11,668 bases of DNA from DATHGT01 sp035317605 (GTDB lineage: Bacteria > Methylomirabilota > Methylomirabilia > Rokubacteriales > CSP1-6): the NCBI GenBank assembly GCA_035317605.1, contig DATHGT010000353.1:1-11668 (forward strand), read 5' to 3'. This document shows positions 1 through 6,805 of this stretch, piece after piece; position 1 is the first letter of the stretch, and every line of letters begins with the position of its first letter. The notes under the pieces were generated by a model. It worked only from the letters and a program-made list of their open reading frames with translations, had not been told where the DNA came from and made no database searches. Position numbers and translations under genes: made by a program.

Positions 1-1409
1 AGCACCACGCACGCCTTGGGCACCTCCCCCGCCTCCGCGTCGTCCTTGCGGAACACCGCGCAGTCGAGCACGGCGGGATGAGTGAGCAGCACGGCCTCCA
101 GCTCGGCGGGCGCCACCTGCAGGCCCTTGTACTTGATCAGCTCCTTGGTGCGATCGATGATGAAGAAGAACCCGTCGGCGTCGACGTAGCCCACGTCGCC
201 GGTGTGATACCAACCCTCGGCGTCGATGGCCTCCGCGGTGGCGGCGGGCTGGCCCAGGTAGCCCTTCATGATCTGGGGGCCGCGCATGAGCAGCTCACCG
301 TCCTGGCCGATGCCGACCTCGGCGCCCGTGTCCACGCTGATCAGCTTCACCTCGGTGTTGCAGACGATCTTGCCGCTGGCCCCCGGCTTCCACGGCGCGT
401 TCCGGGTCGGGCTCAGGTGCGTCACCGGGCTGGCCTCGGTCATGCCGTAGCCCTGCGTGACCGGGCAGTTGAGCTTCGCCGCGAGTTCACGCGCGACGTC
501 ATCGCTGAGCGGCGCCGCTCCGCAGAACACGAGCCGCACGCTCGAGAGGTCGAACTGGCCGACGGCCGGACTCTTGGCCATCCCCAGCACCACCGGAGGC
601 ACCAGGGGCAGGATGGTCGCGCGGTATTTCTGGGCGAGCGTGAGGAACTCCATGAAATCGAAGCGCGGCATGAGAACCGTGGTGGCGCCGTTGACGAGAT
701 TCAGGGCCAGGATCACGACCAGCCCGTAGATGTGAAAGAGCGGCAGGAAGACGAGCACGACATCGCCCTCGCGCGGGCCCTCCCAGTCGGTCACCCCGAG
801 GCACTGGTGGAGGTTCGACACGACGTTGGCGTGCGTGAGCATCACGCCCTTGGGCAGCCCGGTCGTGCCGCTCGAATAGGGCAGCATCACCACGTCGTTC
901 CGGACGTCGATGGTCACCGCGGGCGGCGACGGCGGCGACGCCAGCAGCTCGGCGAAGGGCCGCGCGCCCTCCGCCGCGTCGAAGGCGAAGATCTCCTCGA
1001 CGCCGGCCTGGGCCGCGGCCTCCCTGGCCTTGTCGAGACACGACGCCACCGTGATCAGGAAGCGTGCGCGGCTGTCCTGGAGCTGCTTGGTCAGCTCGCC
1101 CACCGTGTAGAGCGGGTTGACCGTCGTGCAGACGCCACCCACCGAGGCGACGGCCAGTAAGACCACCGCGTACTCCGGGATGTTGGGGCTGTAGATCGCG
1201 AACACGTCGCCCTTCTTGAACCCCATGCGATGCAGGGATCCGGCCGCGCGCTTGACCTGATCGGCGAGGTCACCGAAGGTCAGCGTGCGCCCGGTGGGCC
1301 CATCGATGATCGCCGGGTGGTCGCGCAGGCGCTCGGCGTGTCTGAGCACGAAGTCGGCGAAGGGAACGTCGGCGATCGCGACGTCCGGCCACGCACTCTT
1401 GAAGATCAT
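1..1409 (-). CDS. AMP-forming acyl-CoA synthetase, 4-coumarate-CoA-ligase-like (3' end cut by window edge)
   Basis: Activates a carboxylic acid with ATP to an acyl-adenylate and then transfers it to CoA (ANL superfamily). Read on the minus strand from ATG at 1409, the frame stays open for 469 codons to the window edge. Visible motifs are the P-loop YSSGTTGLPKG (about residues 178-188), the QGYGMTEAS motif (about 319-327), WYHTGD with the ribose-binding Asp (about 405), and the hinge region DRTKELIKYKG (about 424-434). Family members are usually 500-560 residues, so only the last part of the C-terminal lid, with the adenylation lysine, is missing. The motif set resembles 4-coumarate and medium-chain acyl-CoA ligases; the substrate is not readable. 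It starts 14 nt after the dehydrogenase stop, so the two are probably cotranscribed; the upstream GAGAGG is only a weak ribosome binding site. Confidence 0.93.
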   Translation of the reverse strand, partial: MIFKSAWPDVAIADVPFADFVLRHAERLRDHPAIIDGPTGRTLTFGDLADQVKRAAGSLHRMGFKKGDVFAIYSPNIPEYAVVLLAVASVGGVCTTVNPLYTVGELTKQLQDSRARFLITVASCLDKAREAAAQAGVEEIFAFDAAEGARPFAELLASPPSPPAVTIDVRNDVVMLPYSSGTTGLPKGVMLTHANVVSNLHQCLGVTDWEGPREGDVVLVFLPLFHIYGLVVILALNLVNGATTVLMPRFDFMEFLTLAQKYRATILPLVPPVVLGMAKSPAVGQFDLSSVRLVFCGAAPLSDDVARELAAKLNCPVTQGYGMTEASPVTHLSPTRNAPWKPGASGKIVCNTEVKLISVDTGAEVGIGQDGELLMRGPQIMKGYLGQPAATAEAIDAEGWYHTGDVGYVDADGFFFIIDRTKELIKYKGLQVAPAELEAVLLTHPAVLDCAVFRKDDAEAGEVPKACVV

Positions 1410-1423
1410 GCGCCCGCCGCCTC

Positions 1424-2461
1424 TCAGCGCCGGGGCAGCATGCGGATCACGGGATCGAGGTTCTTGGGGTCGGGGGTGAAGCCGACGCCGAGGGCGCGGA
1501 TGGTGGCCACCACCGCGTCGTTGAAGGGCGTCTTGACGCCGCGCTGCTTGCCCTGCTCGCACACATAGCCGTTGAGGTAGTCGATCTCCGTGCGCCGCTT
1601 CTTGATCACGTCCTGGAGCAGCGAGGGCTGGCCGCCGCCGCGCTTGCGCGCGATCTCGGCGATGTCGTCGAGGAGCTGGGCCAGTCCCCTGCCCTCGTAG
1701 GCGTCGACGTAGCGCTGGGTGGGGATGCCGTAGATCGGCTCGACCTCGTGACCGACCGCGCGGCCGACCATGATGGCCTCGGCCCCCACGTGCACGCCGA
1801 CCGCGGAGACGTTGGGATCCGTCCGGACCTGCAGCGTGCCGAACCCGGTGAGCCCGGCCAGCGGATTGGCCATGCAGTTGATGGCGAGCTTCGACCACCG
1901 CTCGCCGAAGAGGTTGGTGGTCACCTTGCTCCCGGCCACCCCGTTCATGATCTCGGCCAGCTCGCGGGCGCGCGGGGTGTCGCGTCCGTCGTGCTCGCCG
2001 ATCTTGAACCCGATGTCCGCGCTGTCGGTCCGCATGGCGTGGCCGGCCTCGTACATGCCCGCGCTGATCGTGATCACGCAGCCGAGCGTGCGGTGCTTGC
2101 CGGCCACCGCCGCCACCCGCTCGTCGTTGATCCCGTTCTGGAAATCGACGACCACGCCGTCGGGCTTGAGGTAGGCCACGGCGAGCGCGGTCGCCCACTC
2201 GGTGTCGTACGATTTCACCGCCACGAACACCGCGTCGAACGGCTCCCGAACCGACTGCAGCTCGTGGATGTGGATGGCCTTGACGTTGGGCACGACCTGA
2301 TCGCCGATGGTCCCCGACAGTCTGAGCCCCTTGGTCCGGATCGCCTCGATGTGCTCCGGCCACTGGTCGATGAGGGTCACGTCCCGCCCCGCCTTGGTGA
2401 GACACCCGCCGACCACGCTGCCGATCGCCCCCGCCCCGATGATCCCGATCCGCTCGATCAC
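1424..2461 (-). CDS. Ketopantoate reductase (ApbA/PanE) family NADP-dependent 2-oxoacid reductase
   Basis: Predicted cytoplasmic NAD(P)H-dependent reductase of 2-ketopantoate or a related branched 2-oxo acid. Counting from the GTG at 2461 (345 residues), the N-terminal Rossmann fold has GAGAIG at residues 9-14. The C-terminal helical domain has WSKLAINCMANPL, giving the family's catalytic Lys (191) and the Asn pair (195, 199), and QDVIKKRRTEIDYLNG with the conserved Glu (292). All residues known to matter in E. coli PanE are in place. A TTG at 2467 is also in frame, but the GGAGG at 2470-2474 sits 8 nt from the GTG and only 2 nt from the TTG, so GTG is preferred. No other pantothenate gene is nearby; the acyl-CoA ligase follows directly. 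It may be a true panE or a paralogue acting on a catabolic 2-oxo acid, so no gene symbol is given. Confidence 0.9.
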   Translation of the reverse strand: MIERIGIIGAGAIGSVVGGCLTKAGRDVTLIDQWPEHIEAIRTKGLRLSGTIGDQVVPNVKAIHIHELQSVREPFDAVFVAVKSYDTEWATALAVAYLKPDGVVVDFQNGINDERVAAVAGKHRTLGCVITISAGMYEAGHAMRTDSADIGFKIGEHDGRDTPRARELAEIMNGVAGSKVTTNLFGERWSKLAINCMANPLAGLTGFGTLQVRTDPNVSAVGVHVGAEAIMVGRAVGHEVEPIYGIPTQRYVDAYEGRGLAQLLDDIAEIARKRGGGQPSLLQDVIKKRRTEIDYLNGYVCEQGKQRGVKTPFNDAVVATIRALGVGFTPDPKNLDPVIRMLPRR

Positions 2462-2469
2462 GTGCAATT

Positions 2470-2474
2470 CCTCC
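2470..2474 (-). promoter_or_regulatory. Ribosome binding site deciding the reductase start
   Basis: Minus-strand GGAGG. It lies 8 nt before the GTG at 2461 and 2 nt before the TTG at 2467, which favours the GTG start. Confidence 0.7.
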
Positions 2475-2500
2475 TTCGAAGCGTGTACGAAACGACGCTC

Positions 2501-2528
2501 ATTGTAGCCCCGTTCGCGCGCGGGTCAG
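2501..2528 (-). promoter_or_regulatory. Candidate sigma70-type promoter for the reductase/acyl-CoA ligase operon
   Basis: Minus-strand CTGACC (2528-2523, four of six matches to TTGACA), a 16-nt spacer and TACAAT (2506-2501, five of six matches to TATAAT). Transcription would start near 2494 and leave a leader of about 33 nt holding the GGAGG. The position between divergent operons supports it; no experimental data. Confidence 0.4.
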
Positions 2529-2566
2529 CCCGGCGCGGCGAGGAGTCGGAGGCACGTGGATTGCCC

Positions 2567-2595
2567 TTGCAGGCTGTCCCGATGTCTGTTATCAG
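2567..2595 (+). promoter_or_regulatory. Weak candidate promoter for the transport operon, with an overlapping inverted repeat
   Basis: TTGCAG (2567-2572), a 17-nt spacer and TATCAG (2590-2595) form a weak sigma70-like pair. The -10 element lies inside an imperfect inverted repeat, TGTCT-N9-AGACA (2583-2601), within a local AT-rich patch (about 2583-2608) that stands out from the GC-rich surroundings. A repressor covering this site would block the promoter. No regulator gene is present in the window. Confidence 0.3.
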
Positions 2596-2648
2596 AAGAC
2601 AATTTATTCCCTGGGACGTCCGGGAACTCGCTGCGGAGGACGCGGACT

Positions 2649-3608
2649 ATGGCCATATCAACTTCGACAACTGTCAGCCTCCCCATTCCGTCGTCTCGGC
2701 GGGAAATGGGCTGGGGCGAGCGGGTCCAGCGTGCGCTGACGCACGACCGGACCCTGGGTTACCTGTTCCTCTTCCCGGCGATCCTCGTCATCGTCGGCTT
2801 GGTCGCGTACCCGTTCGCGAGCGCCATCGTGATGACCTTCCAGGCGAAGACGGCCGGAGCGCCGGGCCGCTACATCGGGCTGGAAAACTACCGGGAGCTC
2901 TTCAGTAGCGAGCAGTTCCTGCGCACGGTCATGAACACGGTCGTCTACACCGCGGTCGGCGTGGGGGTCAAGTTCCTCTTGGGGCTCAGCATGGCGCTGG
3001 TCCTCAACCAGGAGCGCTTCTGCAACAACCTGTTCCGCTCGTTTCTCCTCGTCCCCTGGGCCATCCCGACCGTGATGTCCGCGCTGAACTGGCGCTGGAT
3101 CTTCGACGACGCCAGCGGGCTCATCAACAACGTCCTCGTACGGCTGAACCTGATCTCCGAAACCATCTCCTGGCTCTCCGATCCGAACCTCGCGATGCTC
3201 TCGGTCATCGTGGTGGTCGTCTGGCAGGGCACGCCATTCTTCACCATGAGCTTCCTGGCCGGCCTGCAGGCCATCCCCAAGGAGCTCTACGAGGCGGCGG
3301 AGATCGACGGGGCGTCCGTGCTGCAGCAATTCACCAACATCACGCTGCCGCGCCTGCATCCGATCTTCGTCACCGCGACGATGCTGTCGGCCATCCTGAC
3401 CTCATCCGCCATCCAGTTCGTCCTGATCCTGACCAACGGAGGGCCCGCCGACAAGACCATGATCTTCTCGGTCCTGTCCTATCACCTCGCGCTGGGTGGA
3501 GCCCAGCGCCTGGGGATGGGCGCCGCCGTGTCGCTGATCTTCTTCCCCGTTCTGGTCGTCTTCATCGTGTTCTTGACCCGCCGCATGCTGCGCGAGAAGG
3601 GGGAATAG
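2649..3608 (+). CDS. ABC sugar transporter permease, MalF/UgpA type
   Basis: First membrane subunit of a carbohydrate-type (CUT1-like) ABC importer in the inner membrane. The 319-residue protein has six hydrophobic segments at about residues 38-63, 95-118, 130-150, 181-205, 242-262 and 291-311. The cytoplasmic EAA loop, EAAEIDGASVLQQF, begins at residue 215 and is followed by ITLPRLHP; it is the contact site for the ATPase. ATG at 2649 is chosen because GGAGG (2635-2639) precedes it by 9 nt. An in-frame GTG at 2556 would add 31 residues of unlikely composition without a ribosome binding site. It ends 3 nt before the second permease. The two permeases and the binding protein are typical of sugar or polyol uptake, but the substrate is unknown. 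Confidence 0.95.
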   Translation: MAISTSTTVSLPIPSSRREMGWGERVQRALTHDRTLGYLFLFPAILVIVGLVAYPFASAIVMTFQAKTAGAPGRYIGLENYRELFSSEQFLRTVMNTVVYTAVGVGVKFLLGLSMALVLNQERFCNNLFRSFLLVPWAIPTVMSALNWRWIFDDASGLINNVLVRLNLISETISWLSDPNLAMLSVIVVVVWQGTPFFTMSFLAGLQAIPKELYEAAEIDGASVLQQFTNITLPRLHPIFVTATMLSAILTSSAIQFVLILTNGGPADKTMIFSVLSYHLALGGAQRLGMGAAVSLIFFPVLVVFIVFLTRRMLREKGE

Positions 3609-3611
3609 GTC

Positions 3612-4457
3612 ATGGCGCGGAAAATGACGACCCAGCGCCGCGCCCTCAAGGGCCTGGGCAACGGCGTCCTGGTGGTGATGATCCTGTGGACGGCGATCCC
3701 CTTCTACTGGATGATCGTCACCTCCCTGAAGTACGACAAGGAAATCTACGGGTACGAGGCGACCCTGATTCCCCAGCGGCCCACCATGGCCAACTACGCC
3801 ACCGTGTTTCGCGAGACCCCGTATCTCCTCTACTTGCGCAACAGCGTGGCGGTCGCCGTGGGCTCCACCATCCTGTCCATGATCATCGCGGTACTGGGCG
3901 CCTACGCCATCGCCCGGCTCAATTTCCCCGGCCGGGCCCTCCTCGCGCGCAGTCTGGTGTTCACGTACCTCGTGCCCACCTCGCTGCTCTTCATTCCCAT
4001 GTTCGCCCTGATGAGCATGCTCAGACTCACCGATAGCTTGCACGGGCTCATCATCGCGTATCTGGGGTTCGACGTGCCGTTCTGCACCTGGCTCCTCATG
4101 GGCTATTTCAAGTCCGTGCCGGTGGAGCTGGAGGAAGCGGCCCGGGTCGACGGTTGTAACCGTGTCGGCGCGCTGTTGCGGGTGGTGCTGCCGATGTCGC
4201 TCCCGGCCCTGGTGGTGGTGACGTTCTTCTCGTTCACGCATGCCTGGAACGAATTCCTGTACGCCTACGTGTTCACCAGCACCACCAGCGCCCGGACGGT
4301 GACCACCGGCCTGGTGAACTTCATGTCGCAGGACGTGTTCTTCTGGGGGCCGCTGATGGCGTCGACCGTCATGAGCGCGCTGCCCCCGGTCCTCATGTTT
4401 CTCGTCTTCCAGCGCTGGGTGGTCAAGGGCCTGACGCTGGGAGGCGTGAAGGGATAA
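3612..4457 (+). CDS. ABC sugar transporter permease, MalG/UgpE type
   Basis: Second membrane subunit of the same importer, 281 residues. Hydrophobic segments lie at about residues 17-38, 78-101, 113-136, 143-165, 196-220 and 247-267. The EAA loop, EEAARVDGCNRVGALL, starts at residue 174 and is followed by VVLPMSLPAL, as is usual for MalG-type permeases. The C-terminal tail is short and basic-glycine (VKGLTLGGVKG), as in many CUT1 permeases. The start ATG follows the first permease stop by 3 nt, and a purine-rich AAGGGGGA just upstream (within the end of the previous gene) can serve as ribosome binding site. It would pair with the preceding permease as a heterodimer. Confidence 0.95.
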   Translation: MARKMTTQRRALKGLGNGVLVVMILWTAIPFYWMIVTSLKYDKEIYGYEATLIPQRPTMANYATVFRETPYLLYLRNSVAVAVGSTILSMIIAVLGAYAIARLNFPGRALLARSLVFTYLVPTSLLFIPMFALMSMLRLTDSLHGLIIAYLGFDVPFCTWLLMGYFKSVPVELEEAARVDGCNRVGALLRVVLPMSLPALVVVTFFSFTHAWNEFLYAYVFTSTTSARTVTTGLVNFMSQDVFFWGPLMASTVMSALPPVLMFLVFQRWVVKGLTLGGVKG

Positions 4458-4469
4458 GGAGGTCAGGCG

Positions 4470-5783
4470 ATGTTGACCCGACGCGCGATCCTGAAGCACG
4501 GAACGACCGCCACCGTCCTCACCACCGCCCCGTGGTGGCTGGTGCGCAAGGCCCACGCCGCGCGCTCGGCGAAGCTCGTCGTGTGGAATCCGGCGGCGCT
4601 GGCCCCGCAGGTCGACAAGATCATGCAGGAGCAGTGCTACGCCTACGCCAAGCAGGCGGGGATCAAAGAGAACGAGATCGACTATCAGATCATCGGCGGG
4701 CCCCAGCTGCTGCCCAAGGTGGTCGCGGCGCTCGAGGCCGGAAACCCTCCGGACATCACCCGGTTCATCGGCGGCTACGCGCAGCTCTATCGAGAGCAAG
4801 GCCACCTGTTGGACGTGACCGACATCGTCAACAAGATGCAGAAGGTGCCGGGCGGGCTCTTCCCGGTCTCGCTTCCCGGCGTCATGCATCAAGGCAAGGC
4901 GTGGGCGGTGCCGCAGTCGGTCAGTCCCTGGACGATGGTCACGCGCATGGATCTCCTCGAGCAGGCCAAGGTCGAACATCCCAAGACGTGGGATGAGTTC
5001 ATCGAGGTCTGCAAGAAGCTGCAGAAGCCGCCCAAGCTCACCGGCTTCGGCCTCTGCCTGGGCCTGCAGAACGACACCGATAACAACGTGATGAACATCA
5101 TCTGGGGATACGGCGGCAAGCTCGTCGAGGCGGACAACAAGACCGTGGCCCTGAACTCGAAGGGCACCATCGCGGCCGTCCAGATGATCGCGGACATGTA
5201 CAGCAAGCACAAGATCATCCCCAAGGGCGCGATCGCGTGGGACAACACGGGCAACAACAAGGCCTATCAGTCGCGCCAGGTGGTCTACGTGCTCAATCCC
5301 AGCAGCATCTACGCCCATCTCGCGGACTCCGACAAGGAGCTGTACAACGTCACGGGCCTGATGCCGATCCCCGCGGGCCCGGCCGGCGCCATCGAGGAGC
5401 TCTCGACCGCGGAGTGGCTGCTCTTCAGGCACAACCCCTATCCCGAGGTGGCCAAGGGGCTGGCCGAGTACTGGATGGCCCCAGAAAATCTTCGCGTGAT
5501 GATCGAGGAAGGCGACGGGCGGTGGGGGCCGCCGTACAAGGGCATGTACGACTCCGCGTTCTGGAAGCGGCCGGTCTTCCGGCACTGGCGGCCCATGCTC
5601 GAGCGTGGCCGTCAGTTCCCCTCTCCCGGCGCCATGAGTCCCGCCGCCGGCGAAGTGCTCGCCACCTTCACCATCGGTCGCATGATGCACCGGGTGCTGG
5701 TCGAGAACTGGAACGCCGAGAAGGCGGTCGCCGAGGCGCACAAGAAGGTCGCGGAGATCTACGCGCGGCATCAGAAGGGGTAA
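4470..5783 (+). CDS. ABC transporter extracellular solute-binding protein, family 1 (Tat-exported)
   Basis: Periplasmic or surface binding protein that delivers substrate to the two permeases encoded upstream; 437 residues, normal for carbohydrate family 1 binding proteins. The N-terminus MLTRRAILKHG has a clear twin-arginine motif (TRRAILK, Arg4-Arg5), a hydrophobic stretch and an AHA site at about residue 30, which points to export by Tat rather than Sec. The mature part shows the family pattern of a PPDITRFIGGYAQLYREQGHLLDVTDIV segment split across about residues 91-118, and an Ala/Pro/Trp-rich domain-crossing region (WAVPQS). A very good ribosome binding site, AAGGAGG (4456-4462), precedes ATG by 7 nt. 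The cognate ATPase is not encoded here, so a shared ATPase from elsewhere (MsiK/UgpC style) is likely. Substrate unknown. Confidence 0.93.
   Translation: MLTRRAILKHGTTATVLTTAPWWLVRKAHAARSAKLVVWNPAALAPQVDKIMQEQCYAYAKQAGIKENEIDYQIIGGPQLLPKVVAALEAGNPPDITRFIGGYAQLYREQGHLLDVTDIVNKMQKVPGGLFPVSLPGVMHQGKAWAVPQSVSPWTMVTRMDLLEQAKVEHPKTWDEFIEVCKKLQKPPKLTGFGLCLGLQNDTDNNVMNIIWGYGGKLVEADNKTVALNSKGTIAAVQMIADMYSKHKIIPKGAIAWDNTGNNKAYQSRQVVYVLNPSSIYAHLADSDKELYNVTGLMPIPAGPAGAIEELSTAEWLLFRHNPYPEVAKGLAEYWMAPENLRVMIEEGDGRWGPPYKGMYDSAFWKRPVFRHWRPMLERGRQFPSPGAMSPAAGEVLATFTIGRMMHRVLVENWNAEKAVAEAHKKVAEIYARHQKG
5775..5780 (+). promoter_or_regulatory. Ribosome binding site supporting a CTG start
   Basis: AAGGGG inside the last codons of the binding-protein gene, 5 nt before CTG at 5786. 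No ATG, GTG or TTG occurs at a suitable distance in that frame, so this site and the signal peptide together support CTG initiation. Confidence 0.5.
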
Positions 5784-5785
5784 AT

Positions 5786-6799
5786 CTGCGCGTCCTGATC
5801 GCACTCCTGGTCGTCGTGCTTGGTGTGGCCGGCCCGGTCTCCGGACAGGGGCCGGCCTTCTACGAGGGCAAGACCATTCGCATCGTGGTGGGGCTGGCCG
5901 CGGGCGGCGGCTTCGACACCTACGCCCGGCTGGTCGGCCGCCACCTCGGTAAGTACGTCCCCGGCAAGCCCGCCGTCATCGTCGAGAACATGCCCGGTGC
6001 CGGCGGCCTCATCTCGGCCAACTACCTCTACCGGATCGCCAAGCCCGACGGGCTCACGCTGGCCCACTTCAACGGCTCGCTGATGATGGGCCAGGTCCTC
6101 GGCCAGCCCGGCATCGAGTTCGACGCGCGCAAGTTCGAGTTCCTCGGGGCGCTGGTCAAGGAAGACGTGGTCTGCGGACTGACGAAGGCGAGCGGAATCA
6201 CCTCGGTCGACAAGTGGCTCGCCGCGCGCGCGCCCCTCAAGCTCGGCGGCGTCTCCGCGGGCAGCCCCGTCGACAACAGCGCCAAGATCCTGAAAGCGGC
6301 CCTCGGCCTACCGCTCCAGGTCGTCTCCGGCTACAAGGGCACCGCGGAGATCCGGCTCGCCGCTGACGCCGGCGAGGTGGCCGGCGCGTGCTGGGCGTGG
6401 GAGTCGATGCGCGCGACGTGGCGAAGCGGTCTGGAGGGAGGCCAGGTCGTGGTGGTGCTCCAGCTCACGGCCAATGCGTTCGCCGATCTGCCCGGGGTGC
6501 CGCTGGCCATCAACCTGGCCAAGACCGACGAGGCGCGCCAGCTCATCCAGACGGCGCACCACGCCGGCGCCTACGCGCGGCCGTTCTACCTGCCGCCCGG
6601 CGTCCCCAAGGACCGCGGCCGGATCTTACGGACCGCGTTCGAGGAGATGACCAGGGACAAGACGTTCCTGGCCGAAGCCGACAAGATGAAGCTCACCATC
6701 GAGCCCGTGACCGGCGACGAGATGACCCGGATGGTTCACGACCTGTTCACGCTCGATCCCACCATGCTCGCCAAGCTGAAGGACATCCACTATAAGTAG
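5786..6799 (+). CDS. Bug/TctC-family tripartite tricarboxylate transporter substrate-binding protein (orphan; CTG start)
   Basis: Exported solute-binding protein of the Bug family, which usually binds small carboxylates or related amides. From CTG at 5786 it is 337 residues, the normal family length. Residues 1-20 form a Sec-type signal peptide ((M)RVLIALLVVVLGVAGPVSG). Family features follow: FYEGKTIRIVVG (25-36), AAGGGFDTYAR (38-48, with the ligand-loop Asp44), and ENMPGAGG (67-74). No ATG, GTG or TTG lies near this point in frame; the first GTG (5816) would cut the signal peptide in half, and upstream in-frame starts lie deep inside the preceding gene. A CTG start is therefore the best reading; a mutated start codon or a base error is possible. 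It begins 2 nt after the ABC binding-protein stop. TctA and TctB partners are absent, as is common for orphan Bug proteins. Confidence 0.9.
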   Translation: MRVLIALLVVVLGVAGPVSGQGPAFYEGKTIRIVVGLAAGGGFDTYARLVGRHLGKYVPGKPAVIVENMPGAGGLISANYLYRIAKPDGLTLAHFNGSLMMGQVLGQPGIEFDARKFEFLGALVKEDVVCGLTKASGITSVDKWLAARAPLKLGGVSAGSPVDNSAKILKAALGLPLQVVSGYKGTAEIRLAADAGEVAGACWAWESMRATWRSGLEGGQVVVVLQLTANAFADLPGVPLAINLAKTDEARQLIQTAHHAGAYARPFYLPPGVPKDRGRILRTAFEEMTRDKTFLAEADKMKLTIEPVTGDEMTRMVHDLFTLDPTMLAKLKDIHYK

Positions 6800-6805
6800 T
6801 TAGCC

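Noticed and set aside
78..1160. A plus-strand open frame of 360 codons over the acyl-CoA ligase.
   Set aside because: The minus strand carries unmistakable adenylate-forming enzyme motifs through the same bases; the plus-strand translation has low complexity and no motif.
2556..2648. A GTG start giving the first permease 31 more residues.
   Set aside because: There is no ribosome binding site, the extra residues do not resemble a permease N-terminus, and ATG 2649 has GGAGG at good spacing.
5237..5785. Upstream in-frame extension of the Bug/TctC-like gene to an early start codon.
   Set aside because: It would overlap most of the second half of the ABC binding-protein gene, has arginine-rich out-of-frame composition, and would bury the signal peptide inside the protein.
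3402..5804. An open reading frame of about 800 codons on the minus strand, opposite the permease and binding-protein genes.
   Set aside because: It is antisense to three well-recognised genes, rich in His, Arg, Gly and Asp with no domain motif, and such frames are common opposite genes with strong G/C third-position bias.
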